Positions 21,781 to 32,348 of a stretch of 64,000 nt of DNA are shown piece by piece. The position numbers and the translations under genes are program-made. Within the stretch, counting starts at the first letter, position 1. The number at the start of each line of letters is the position of its first letter. Origin of the DNA: Ryuthela nishihirai. Its lineage: Eukaryota > Arthropoda > Arachnida > Araneae > Heptathelidae. The notes under the pieces are model-generated. The model made no database searches, was not told the origin of the DNA, and was given only the letters and a program-made list of their open reading frames with translations. Location: assembly GCA_038380435.1 (NCBI GenBank), contig JAWZYU010000028.1:42467095-42531094 (forward strand), in the 5' to 3' direction.

Positions 21781-22171
21781 GTTGGGTTGGGTTGTTTTAC
21801 CTCTGAGCAGCACTTTTTTGCACACCATGGGCTAAATGGCCAGGTCACATGGACCGCGAAGGCTCAGAGAAGGTTGGCGGAGGGGACCCACTGGAACAGC
21901 TGTTGGGAGACAGATGGTAGCCTCCCGTCAAGGTCGTCCAGCGTGTTCTTTAACGTGCACAGGGTATGGCTCTCCCGCACACGGGGCCACGGTTTAACGT
22001 CCCATCCGACGGACGGAGGCCTTTCCAAGCCCATCGGTGTCCCCTACTGACCGTGGCAGGGCGGGTAATTTTGCGGAGATAAATCTCAACGCTGACCTAG
22101 CTGGGACTCGAACCTGGGAACTACAGATTACGAGCCTGGCGCGCTACCGACTGAGCCACCCCCCGCCCCCT
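21781..22171 (-). mobile_element. SINE-A, full length
   Basis: Complete copy from the (GGGTT) tail to the CCGCCCC start, with both promoter boxes present. It follows directly on the RTE-like fragment. Confidence 0.95.
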
Positions 22172-22488
22172 GGTCACAGGGGAAGACTCAGAGAAGGTTG
22201 GTAGAGGGGACTCACTGGACAGCTGTTGGGAGACAGACGGTAGCCTCCCGTCAAGGCCATCCAGCGTGTTCTTTAACGTGCACAAAATATCGTTTTCAGG
22301 AACACGGCTTAAAGTGCCATCCGAAGGACGGCGGCCTTACCAAATCCATCAGTGTCCCCTACTTACCAAGAGTCGGGGGGGGGGGGGAGTCGAGGAGATA
22401 ATTCTCAACGCTGGCCCAGACAGGACTCGAACCTGAGAACTGAAGATTACGAGAGCAGCCTGCTACCGACTGAGCCACCCCCGCCCCT
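22172..22488 (-). mobile_element. SINE-A, old, lacks 3' tail
   Basis: Diverged copy joined directly to the previous one. The head (GAGCAGCCTGCTACCGACTG) carries substitutions shared with the duplicate at 22943-23013. Confidence 0.9.
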
Positions 22489-22502
22489 TATTATTTTTAG
22501 AT

Positions 22503-23013
22503 TGGATTGTTTTACCTCTGAGCGGCACTTTTTTGCACACCATGGGCTAAATGGCCAGGCCACAAGCACCCCGAAGGCTCAGAGAAGGTTGGGGGAGGGG
22601 ATCCACCCAGCTGGGGCGCGAACCTGGGAACTGCAGATTACGAGCCTGGCGCGCTACCGACTGAATGGTACACTGTTGGGAGACAGATGGTAGCCTCCCG
22701 TCAAGGCCATCCAGCGTGTTCTTTAATGTGCACAGGGTATGGCTCTCCCGCACACGGGGCCACGGCTTAACGTCCCATCCGACGGACTGCGGCCTTTCCA
22801 AGCCCATCGGTGTCCCCTACTGACCGTGGGCAAGGCGGGGAATTTTGCGGAGATAAATCTCAACGTTGACCCAGCTGGGACTCGAACCTGGGAAGTACAG
22901 ATTACGAGCCTGGCGCGCTACCGACTGAGCCACCGCCGCCCCGGAGTCGAACCTGAGAACTGAAGATTACGAGAGTAGCCTGCTACCGACTGAGCCACCC
23001 CCGCCCCTTATTA
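22503..23013 (-). mobile_element. SINE-A, internally rearranged and part of a tandem duplication
   Basis: It starts with a normal 3' end. A misplaced piece of tRNA-like head is inserted at about 22605-22668, the normal body continues to 22942, and there follows a second copy (22943-23024) of the head and flank at 22420-22502, including the downstream CCTTATTATTTTTAGATT. This is an unequal-exchange product spanning about 520 bp. Confidence 0.85.
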
Positions 23014-23225
23014 TTTTTAGATTCAGTCTTACCAGTGCATATTTTGTTAGTAGGTATTAATTTAAATCTTCTAAGTCGTTTCTAAAAGCATTTAAAATTC
23101 GTGTTTTAGTTACCTAAAAGATCTTACGACTAGCCGTTTCCTCCGCCAGAGATTGAAAATATGTAGAATTTCGAAATCAATTGTTCTCTCTCCATAGTCA
23201 TTTTTATAAAGCCCGGTAATTTATT

Positions 23226-23357
23226 GAAATCAATAACAGAATTTTAAAAACTGGGTTGTTTATAAAGTTCGGATCAGAGATCATTGGTTAACTGACCAGT
23301 GATTATCACCTAAACCAGCCAATGATTGATGAGATCCATCACTGTCACAAATGCGCA
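23226..23357 (+). repeat. 132-bp inverted repeat, left arm
   Basis: From GAAATCAATAAC to CACAAATGCGCA. It is the reverse complement of 24267-24398 with few differences. Confidence 0.92.
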
Positions 23358-23483
23358 GTCTCACTTTCTCAAATGCTTGCATCCCTGTTTCGACATTAAT
23401 GTTTATAAACTTTTATAAATGACTTTGCTGAAAAAACGAGTTTCACCCTGAATGTAAATCGAGCTCGTGTCTCCTGAATACAT

Positions 23484-23866
23484 GGGGCGGGGGTGGCTCA
23501 GTCGGTAGCGCGCCAGGCTCGTAATCTCCAGTTCCCAGGTTCGCGCCCCAGCTGGGTCAGCGTTGAGAATTATTTCCGTAAAACTCCCAGCCCTGCCACG
23601 GTCAGTAAGGGACACCGATGGGCTTGGAAAGGCCGCCGTCCGTCGGATGGGACGTTAAGCCGTGGCCCAGTGTGCGGGAGAGCCATACCCTGTGCACGTT
23701 AAAGAACACGCTGGATGGCCTTGACGGGAGGCTACCATCTGTCTCCCAACAGCTGTTCCAGTGGGTCCCCTCCCCCCAACCTTCTCTGAGCCTTCGGGGT
23801 CCATGTGACCTGGCCATTTAGCCCATGGTGTGCAAAAAAGTACCGCTCAGAGGTAAAACAACCCAA
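23484..23866 (+). mobile_element. SINE-A, full length, between the inverted arms
   Basis: Complete copy with exact 11-bp duplication CCTGAATACAT at 23473-23483 and 23867-23877. The target is an old tRNA-like sequence on the minus strand (CTCCTGAATACATGCCATATG), so that repeat was split by the SINE. Confidence 0.96.
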
Positions 23867-23934
23867 CCTGAATACATGCCATATGTTCTAACCACTAAAC
23901 TATCTACTGCTAGCCCATTCTTCAGCTAACTATA

Positions 23935-24012
23935 ACTAGCGGTTGATAGTTTAGTAGCTAGAACACCTGGCGTGTATTCAGGAACCTGCGTTCGAGTCCC
24001 ACTCAGGACAAA
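23935..24012 (+). repeat. tRNA-like sequence (third family), partner of an inverted copy
   Basis: GATAGTTTAGTAGCTAGAAC followed by TGTATTCAGG and a B box GTTCGAGTCCC. Its reverse-complement counterpart (ATGTATTCAGGAG, TAGATAGTTTAGTGG) lies at about 23430-23483 plus 23867-23925 around the SINE. Divergent arms and poor acceptor pairing argue against a functional tRNA. Confidence 0.65.
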
Positions 24013-24136
24013 ACTCCTTTTTTTTCTGAAAAATATTTCTTAAATTCTCTGTTTAGAATTAATCTGTGCGTCTACTAAAGATTGATTCTTAGGAAATATG
24101 TCGTACTTCAGGGACGTACCCAAGGGGGAGGAATGC

Positions 24137-24427
24137 GGTCTTCTTAAAAGAAGTGATCTGGCAACCTTTGTGTCACGTGACACGAAGGTTGCCAGATCAC
24201 TCATTTCTAAAAAAAAATCTTTGCCAGATATTTTTTCTGAGTTCTGCAATCAACCATAGTGTAGTTTGCGCATTTGTGACAGTGATGGATCTCATCAATC
24301 ATTGGCTGGTTTAGGTGACAATCACTGGTCAGTCAACCAATGATCTCTGATCCGAACTTTATAAACAACCCAGTTTTTAAAATTCGGTTATTGATTTCCA
24401 TATTTACCTTTTTTTGAGCGACTGTAC
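24137..24427. mobile_element. Tc1-type MITE disrupted by a repeat arm
   Basis: The interior palindrome (GTGATCTGGCAACC, GTCACGTGAC, and GGTTGCCAGATCACT) and the right arm to CAACCATAGTGT are present. About 150 bp including 24267-24398 then replace the middle of the terminal repeat before TTTTTTTGAGCGACTG TA. Confidence 0.78.
24267..24398 (-). repeat. 132-bp inverted repeat, right arm
   Basis: Reverse complement of 23226-23357, starting TGCGCATTTGTGACAGT and ending ATTGATTTC. It sits inside the right terminal repeat of the MITE. Confidence 0.92.
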
Positions 24428-24589
24428 TTAATAAAGCCGTGGTCGCTGAGTGCATATAAATTGTTTTCCTCCTAATGTGTTTCGTTTTGTATGCCATCTA
24501 AAATGTTAGAAACGAAACAATGACCAAATATTACCTCACATAACGAAATCCTGTTAGTGCTGTCAGTCACTATGTGCTCATACATGGTC

Positions 24590-24835
24590 AATGGATGGAT
24601 CAATCGGTGGCGCTGCAGGCTCTTCAATCTATTTTTCCCAGGTTCGAGTCGAACCGTGTCTAGTAAGATTTTCTTCCCTAACCCCCACCCACAGTCAGAA
24701 AAGGGAAACCGTCGGGCTTGCAAAGAGCGCCGTTCTTCGGATGACGGCTAAGACGTGGTCTAGTGCCCGCCTGGTCACTAGACCACGTCTTAGTCTTAGT
24801 GTGACGTTGAAGAATACTCTGGGAAACCTTGACGT
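24590..24835 (+). mobile_element. SINE-A, old, with an internal 18-bp hairpin
   Basis: tRNA-like head (ATCAATCGGTGGCGCTGCAG, GGTTCGAGTC) and a degraded central block. At 24748-24765 and 24776-24793 the segment CTAAGACGTGGTCTAGTG and its exact complement form a hairpin over the TAAGCCGTGG part of the SINE. Confidence 0.78.
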
Positions 24836-24933
24836 TTTAGGTTGTTTTGCCTCTGAATGGCAGTTTTTTGTGCACAATGGGCTAAATCACCAGGTCACAA
24901 GGACATCGAGGGCTTATAGAAGGTTGAGAGCTG
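24836..24933 (-). mobile_element. SINE-A 3' fragment, old
   Basis: About 98 bp of the SINE 3' end in reverse orientation (TTAGGTTGTTTTGCCTCTGA, GCACAATGGGCTAAATCACC). Confidence 0.82.
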
Positions 24934-25266
24934 GAGTTGGATTGTTTTACCTCTGAGCAGCACTTTTTTTGCACACCATGGGCTAAATGGCCAGGTCACA
25001 AGGACCCCGAAGGCTCAGAGAAGGTTGGGGGAGGGGACCCACTGAAACAGCTGTTAGGAAACAGATGGTCGCCTCCCGTCAAGGCCTTCCAGCGTGTTCT
25101 TTAACGTGCACAGGGTATGGCTCTCCCACACACGGGGCCACGGCTTAACGTCCCATCCGACGGACGGCGGTCTTTCCAAGCCCATCGGTGTCCCCTACTG
25201 ATCGTGGTAAGGGCGGAGAATTTTTCGGAAATAAATCTCAACGCTGACCCAGCTGGGACTCGAACC
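24934..25266 (-). mobile_element. SINE-A, 5'-truncated
   Basis: Tail to B box (ACTCGAACCT) is present. The sequence stops before the A box at 25266 and passes into unrelated DNA. Confidence 0.93.
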
Positions 25267-25424
25267 TACGCTGTGAAATGTACCTAATTGTATATAACCC
25301 AAAATGTTTTATGTTGTTACTATTGAGTCACCAAATTATTGACTAGCATGTGTTTAATATATAAAGATGTGCAGCTACATCAATGCTGCACGAAAATATC
25401 GCTTTCGTGTAGCTCTGATCAACT

Positions 25425-25935
25425 GCACATCCATATGCCAATATGATCCACATCCATATGCCAATCAATATGCCAGTATGATCCACATCCATATGCCAAT
25501 CAATATGTCAGTATGATCCACATCCATATGCCAATCCATATGCCAGTATGATTCACATCCATATGCCAATCAATATGCCAGTATGATCCACATCCATATG
25601 CCAATCAATATGCCAGTATGATCCACATCCACATGTTGCAGCACATCCATATGCCAATATGATCCACATCCATATGCCAATCCATATGCCAGTATGATCC
25701 ACATCCATATGCCAATCAATATGCCGGTATGATCCACATCCATATGCCAATCAATATGCCAGTATGATCCACATCCACATGTTGCAGCACATCCATATGC
25801 CAATATGATCCACATCCATATGCCAGTATGATCCACATCCATATGCCAATCATTATGCCAGTATGATCCACATCCATATGCTGCAGCACATCCATATGCC
25901 AATATGATCCACATCCATATGCTGCATATCCATAT
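25425..25935. repeat. CATATG-rich minisatellite, ~35-bp units
   Basis: Fourteen or so copies built from CCACATCCATATGCCAAT and CAATATGCCAGTATGAT. A variant segment CACATGTTGCAGCACATCC recurs at about 25627, 25773 and 25880 and defines a higher-order pattern of roughly 150 bp. Minus-strand open frames here are repeat translation. Confidence 0.93.
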
Positions 25936-26850
25936 TCCATATGGCGTAACCTGCCTAATCACGAGAAGACTTAACAAGTATTCATCATTCGAAATAGCGC
26001 CTATAATTTTTGCGGAACCTACTCAGCTGAACACTGAGATAATTTCACTCTTAACCGCGCTTCTCCGTACAATCCTTTTTTTAAATCTCCACAGATTTCA
26101 AGAACACATTGTTCACAACGTACCAAAAAGAAAAAAGAAACCTCGAGAGTTACGCATCTAATTTGCAAACCTTGTTCAACTCTCTTCGTCTTTACGGAAT
26201 CAATTACTACGGCCGCAAGTTGTCCTTAATAAGCTCTGCTAATAATACGAGAAATAAGTCGAAATTATTTGGCAGATCTTTCCTAAACCAATTAAACTTT
26301 TGCTTAAAAGAACATCGAGAGCAAACATCAAGAAGAAAAGGGAAAGGAGTGTGTATAAATGTAAACAACCAGATAATGGATTTCTTTCTATTTACGCGCA
26401 GTTGTAACTTTTCTGTTTAATAAACTCGCGGCAATCTTACCTCGCGGTACGAGCTACGGACAAAGGCGAAAAATAATTATTCCATTTGGGAACGATGTCG
26501 AACAATCGAAGTGCGATCCGTTTCTCCAAAAGAATCCGTCCTGTTTCTAATTAAAATTTTCCACGAGAAAAGGACGAGTTCTTAAATCACGGATTTTAGT
26601 CCCCGGAAATTGCAGCGATGGGGGCCACCCTTTTCATGTTTCCATGGAAACCGCTGCGCATCTTGGAGACTAATGCCACTTAGGAAAAAGGAGGAACCAA
26701 AATAAAAATTAAACAAACTTGATTTTACAGACTTTTATTTAGGTGGGATTATTCGTAGAAATTGAGGTTTGTTACATTTCGAGGCTCTCGCTCTGGCAGA
26801 AAATTATTTTCTTTTTTTTCATACAGATCTTATTATTTTTGTTTCTTAGG
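25936..26850. other. Unassigned stretch
   Basis: No recognisable gene. Open frames at 25904-26161 and 26109-26420 overlap in different frames and show no domain. GC content is somewhat higher at 26420-26700. Confidence 0.35.
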
Positions 26851-26860
26851 CGAGTAAGGA

Positions 26861-27246
26861 TTTGGGTTGGGTTGTTTTACCTCTGAGCGGCAATTTTTTT
26901 GCCTACAATCGGATAAATGGCCAGGTGACAAGGACCCCGTAGACTCAGAGGAGGTTTGGGGAGGAGGCCCACTGGACCGCTGTTAGGAGGCAGATTGTAG
27001 TCTCCTGTCAAGGTCATCCAGCGTGTTCTTTGACGTGCACAGGGTTAACTCCCCACACGAAGCGACGGCTTAACGTCCCATCCGACGGGCGGTGGCTTTT
27101 CCAATCTCCTCGGTGTCCCCTATTGATCGAGAACGGGGCGGGCAGTTTGCGTTGATAAATCTCAAAGCTGGCCCAGGGGGACACGAACTGTGAACTGCTA
27201 ATTACTAGCCTGGCGCACTACCGACTGAGCCACCCCCGCTCCAGGA
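26861..27246 (-). mobile_element. SINE-A, full length, moderately old
   Basis: Complete order with several substitutions, flanked by GAGTAAGGA at 26852-26860 and 27247-27255. Confidence 0.92.
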
Positions 27247-27308
27247 GAGTAAGGAACTTAACTAAAACTTCCCACACACATACAGGATAAAACTCAGTAC
27301 GATACAGC

Positions 27309-27640
27309 GGCTGGGGTTTGTTCAGTCGGTAGCGCGCCAAGATCGTAATCTGTAGTTCCCACGTTCGAGTCCCAACTGTGACAGCGTTAAAATTTTCTCA
27401 GCAAACCCCCATTCTTCTCTCGGTGAGAAAGAGAACACCTATTGGAAAGACCGCCATCCGTCCGATGGGACGTTAAGCCGTGGCCCCTGTGCACATTAAT
27501 GAACATGCTGGATGGTTTTACCAGTGCCCTACCTTCTAACAAGTGTCCAGTCCTTTCTCCCGCTCCGTCTGAGCTCTTGGGGACCTTGTGACTGACGCTT
27601 CACCTATCGTGTGCATAAAAGGGTCGCCCAGAGGTAAAAC
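27309..27640 (+). mobile_element. SINE-A, old
   Basis: Head GGTTTGTTCAGTCGGTAGCG and ACGTTCGAGTCCC, central block CCGTCCGATGGGACGTTAAG, 3' end GAGGTAAAACAATCCAAATT. Several internal deletions. Confidence 0.88.
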
Positions 27641-28394
27641 AATCCAAATTAATTTGACATAAATTTCGAAACTTGATGAAAGTCATCTATCTTGCTGCCT
27701 GAACTGCATAAAGATTTTTAACACTTGATGACTCTCGTTACATATCAGATCGTGACTTGACACTTTCGCGTTAAGTACGTCAACTTTTCCAGTATTAACC
27801 TCTCTTTCCTCGCTAAGGTTCACTGCGCAAACAAGCCGAGGAAATCTAAACTCTGGCTCAGCTGGTAACTGATTAAAGGAGAAAACTAATTGCCCTGTGA
27901 TGGATTAGCCTATAGAGGCTAATTATTTAAGTAAATTAATTGACTTAGGAGATAGAAATGGTGGCAAACGGCAATGGAGAAGTATTTTACCTCAGTGGAG
28001 ACTTGTAAGTCAAATTAGACATTGATGTTTCCGGGCAATAAGCGGAGCATCAACAAATGCGGGAGAAGTTGGAGACATTTTCATCGTTAAAGTGAAAACG
28101 CACTTAGCCAGTTAATTAAACGTCGAGCCAGCCTGCTTCATTTAAGGAGGAAATTCCCTTCAGTGTTGTAGATTGATATGGTGCTGAGAGAACAGAGACA
28201 GATGATGTCATCAATGCCATTCACTGGCCGATTTCTAATCTAGGTCGGATGCTGGACGTTATATCTTTGATTTCCACTGAGCAAGGATAGTTTGAGATTG
28301 ACTCTCTGTTTGAAAATGCACACTAGCTACTGTTCTGGAAAACAATTCTGTAATAACTGATGTTGTGTATATCCAAACTAATTTAATGGTATAG
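27641..28394. other. Unassigned stretch
   Basis: Mixed-composition sequence without gene or repeat that I can identify. Confidence 0.4.
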
Positions 28395-29450
28395 GGAGAC
28401 GTCTGACATTAATGGCAAAATGCGACAAGTGCCTGATTTAATGGTAAGGTGAAACAACGCCTGACTTAATGGTACAGAGTGCTGATTTAATGGCAAAGTG
28501 AGAAAAGTGCTGATTTAATGGTAAAGACAAGGACTGATTTAATGGTAAAGACAATAGCTGATTTAATGACAAAGCGAGACAAGTGCCTGATTTAATGGTA
28601 AGGTGAAATAAATAGCTGACTTAATGCTAGAGAAAAGGGCTGATTTAATGGCAAAGTGATACAAATGCCTGATTTAATGGTAGATACAAGTGCTAATTTA
28701 ATGACAAAGTGAGACAAGTGCTTATTTAATGGTAAAGACAAGGGCTGATATAACGACAATGCGAGACAAGTTCCTGATTTAATGGTAAGGTGAAACAAGT
28801 GCCTGATTTAAGGGTAAGGGTAAAGTGAAGCAAACGCCTGACTTAATAGTAGAGACAAGTGCTAATTTAATGACAAAATGAGACAAGTGCTGATTTAATG
28901 GTAAGGTGATACCTGGCAAAATGATAGAGAAATTTAATGGTAAGGTAATATCTGACTTAATGGTAGATACAAGTGATAGTTTAATGACAAAGTGAGACAA
29001 GTGCCTGATTTAATGGTAAATACAAGTGTTAGTTTAATGACAAAGTGAGACAAGTGCCTGATTTAATGATAGATACAAGTGTTAGTTTAATGACAAAGTG
29101 AGACAAGTGCCTGATTTAATGGTAAATACAAGTGTTAGTTTAATGACAAAGTGAGACAAGTGCCTGATTTAATGGTAAGGTGAAACAAGTGCCTGACTTA
29201 ATGGTAGACACAGTACTAATTTAATTGCAAAGTGAGACAAGTGCCTAAATTAATGCCCAAAAGTACGTTTCTAAGGTAACCTCAAATATCGCGACACACG
29301 TACCTGATCTTTTTATCTGTAAGTGAGACTAATGCCTGATTTCATGATCAGGTGAAACAATTGCCTTGTTTAATGATAAGGTGACACAAATGCCTGATTT
29401 AATGATAAGATGAAACAAGTACTTGATTTATTGATAATGTGAGACAGGTA
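28395..29450. repeat. Long degenerate minisatellite, ~29-bp units
   Basis: More than thirty copies of a unit like CCTGATTTAATGGTAAGG then TGAAACAAGTG, with variants AAAGTGAGACAAGTG and AGATACAAGTGCTAG. A longer composite of about 63 bp (TACAAGTGTTAGTTTAATGA followed by CAAAGTGAGACAAG) repeats several times at 28980-29160. Minus-strand open frames come from this array. Confidence 0.92.
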
Positions 29451-29839
29451 CCTCGGATTTTGTTCATCTTTTGGGATTTCTTCTTTCAAAATAGCTCTTG
29501 AAGGTTGCCTTTTCTATGAATGAATTATTGAAGGAATGAGTGGTCTGATTAAATTGTTCTAATACATATAGTTTTTTCTTTTTAGAAAATCAGATATCTG
29601 CAACATTTTTATAAACAGTCGCCTTTAGTCTTTTTTGAATTTTACGTAAATTGAATTTTGCGAATTTTGGAAACTACTTAGGTATGGATGGATGGTTGTT
29701 ATATTTACAACTTTGATGATACTACAGGCATTAAAATAATTTAAGGTCGTATGTACCTTAATTCGTAAATGGTGGGCGTTAAAAATGATTTCAATAAATA
29801 ATTTTATTTAAAAAAACGAGCAAATAGTTTAAAATGATG
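29451..29839. other. Unassigned AT-rich stretch
   Basis: No gene or repeat recognised. Confidence 0.4.
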
Positions 29840-29841
29840 TA

Positions 29842-30044
29842 CAGTCGCTCAAAAAAGTATCCGAATACTATGGTTGATTACAGAATTCAAAAATAATATC
29901 TGGCAATGTTTTTTTTTAGAAATTATTGATCTGCAAACCTTTGTGTCACGTTGCCAAATCACTAATTTCTAAAAAACGTTGCCAGATATTTTTTTCTGAA
30001 TTCTGTAATCAACCATAACGTTCGGATACTTTTTCGAGCGACTG
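29842..30044. mobile_element. Tc1-type MITE, complete (203 bp)
   Basis: The best delimited copy. It is CAGTCGCTCAAAAAAGTATC to TACTTTTTCGAGCGACTG, with TA on both sides (29840-29841 and 30045-30046). The two arms are near-complementary along their whole length, with a short centre around 29945. Confidence 0.9.
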
Positions 30045-30082
30045 TACAGTTCAACTTCGCTTGTCTTTGTCCCTCCTGTTGG

Positions 30083-30473
30083 TGGGGTGGGGGTGGCTCA
30101 GTCGGTAGCGCGCCAGGCTCGTAATCTGTAGTTTCCAGGTTCGAGTCCCAGCTGGGTCAGCGTTGAGATTTATCTCCGCAAAATTCCCCGCCCTGCCCAC
30201 GGTCAGTAGGGGACACCGATGGGCTTGGAAAGGCCGCCGTCCGTTGGATGGGACGTTAAGCCGTGGCCTCGTGTGCGGGAGAGCCATACCCTGTGCACGT
30301 TAAAGAACACGCTGGATGGCCTTGACGGGAGGCTACCATCTGTCTCCCAACAGCTGTTCCAGTGGGTCCCCTCCCCCAACCTTCTCTGAGCCTTCGGGGT
30401 CCATGTGACCTGGCCATTTAGCCCATGGTGTGCAAAAAAGTGCCGCTCAGAGGTAAAACAACCAACCCAAAAC
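30083..30473 (+). mobile_element. SINE-A, full length
   Basis: Complete copy with the 13-bp duplication TCCCTCCTGTTGG at 30070-30082 and 30474-30486. Confidence 0.96.
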
Positions 30474-30610
30474 TCCCTCCTGTTGGCTTGCGCATTTGAA
30501 GGGGGCGAAACTTGTGATGCTGGCTTTTAATCTGTTTCAATGAGCAGAAACGTAAATTCAATACGTTTACTGAATTCTACCCCAGTATTTCTCAAATATT
30601 TACCAATTGA

Positions 30611-30853
30611 CTTGGAAAGGTCGCCGTCCTTCGGATGGGATGTAAAACTGTGGTCCCGTGTGCAAGAGAGCCATACTCTGTGCACGTTAAGGAACACGCT
30701 GGATGGCCTTGATTGGAGACTACCATCTGTCTCCTAACAGCTGTCCAGTGGGTCCTCTCCCACAACTTTCTTGAACCCTTGCAGTCCTGGTAATCTGTCC
30801 ATTTAGTCCGTTCTGTGCAAAAACAAGAGCCCCTCAGAGGTAAAACAGCCGAA
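30611..30853 (+). mobile_element. SINE-A, old, headless
   Basis: Begins at CTTGGAAAGGTCGCCGTCC and runs to GAGGTAAAACAGCCGAAC. The tRNA-like head is missing. Confidence 0.88.
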
Positions 30854-31370
30854 CTGAACCCTCTAACCTTTAATGAACGATGAAGCACTTGGTTTCACTA
30901 TTTTTCGTGTTCAGTATTAAATGTAAATTAATGCTTAGATGGTAATGGTAGTGATGATTTCTTAGATGATGATGAAGAGGAGAATGAGGTTGAGAAAGAA
31001 TCTACAGTCTCTTATATTCGAGGTGCTCACGAAGTTGAAAGTTTTGGTTTCTGTTCACCTCCGTGAATTTCTTAAGTGTAATCAAGAATCCGTGAAGCGT
31101 GGAGTTGTCCATGTAAGTAGTCTACTTAGTTCTTCTCAGTTTCATAATAAATTTCCGCAACTCGGAATTTTCGAAAATTATTTTCCAATATTTTTACGTA
31201 AAGTCGAACTTGCTTAACCCAGTGAGTGTTTACACTTTGACTTCCGTCATCTGCAGTGAAGTGTTCTTGTTGGAATTAATTGGATTCTAATTAATTTAAT
31301 TGGATCTAGAAAAAAATTAAGTGGGAGAAGGGTTAAGTGACTGGATTTATATGGAACAGAATGAAACACT
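30854..31370. other. Unassigned stretch
   Basis: No recognised repeat. The 83-codon plus-strand frame at 30966-31217 begins with basic residues and has no family features, so I do not call a gene. Confidence 0.35.
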
Positions 31371-31382
31371 CCCATCGGGTAT

Positions 31383-31765
31383 GGGGCGGGGGTGGCTCAG
31401 TCGGTATCGCGCCAGGCTCGTAATCTGTAGTTCCCAGGTTCGAGTCCCTACTGGGTCAGCGTTGAGATTTATCTCCGCAAAATTCCCCGCCCTTCCCACG
31501 GTCAGTAGGGGACACCGAAGGGCTTGGAAAGGCCGCCGTCCGTCGGATGGGACGTTAAGCCGTGGCTCCGTGTGCGGGAGAGCCATACCCTGTGCACGTT
31601 AAAGAACACGCTGGATGGTCTTAACGGGAGGCTACCATCTGTCTCCCAACAGCTGTTCTAGTGGGTCCCCTCCCCCAACCTTCTCTGAGCCTTCGGGGTC
31701 CATATGACCTGGCCATTTAGCCCATGGTGTGCAAAAAAGTGTCGCTCAGAGGTAAAACAACCCAA
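31383..31765 (+). mobile_element. SINE-A, full length
   Basis: Complete copy with the 12-bp duplication CCCATCGGGTAT at 31371-31382 and 31766-31777. Confidence 0.96.
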
Positions 31766-31777
31766 CCCATCGGGTAT

Positions 31778-32149
31778 AAAATTGTTTTCCCCCGTTTTAG
31801 TGATCGTTATTTTTTTTCAAAATATGCATAGCTGATTGCATCCAGCGAAACATACGCCTATTTAGAAACTCTTAAATCTTCAGTAACATACTGTTACGTA
31901 GTTTTTCACTATAACGCTCAAATTTTAAAAACAGAACAATAATTTAAATATGTCTCTGTGGCGACTGTCACTTCACGTGAAACATGTTTCTAAACCTTAA
32001 GCATCATGACACGTTCCAAAGTATTTAATCTATATAAATTACCACATGACTTTAAACCAATTACAATGTTTTAGTATCACGGTTACTCCAATATAACATG
32101 AGAGTTATATCACATCAAATATGTTGATAAGGTAGACTGTAGCATCACA
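31778..32149. other. Unassigned AT-rich stretch
   Basis: No gene or repeat recognised between the SINE and the 3' end of LINE-2. Confidence 0.4.
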
Positions 32150-32348
32150 ATTCAATTCAATTTTTATTCAACATAGATATGTATCAATACAAAAATTTAT
32201 GAAATATACCCAGCTAAAGCAACTGAATACTTGAGCGCTGGTGTATAATTATGACAAAAATATAAATACAAAAAATTAACAAGGCAACAATTGATAATTG
32301 AAATAATCAATGATGTAGAAGTCAAAAAATTGGTTTTACATACAGCTA

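Noticed and set aside
25553..25977. Repetitive Trp/Tyr/Gly-rich frames
   Set aside because: Translation of the CATATG minisatellite; frames in different registers overlap.
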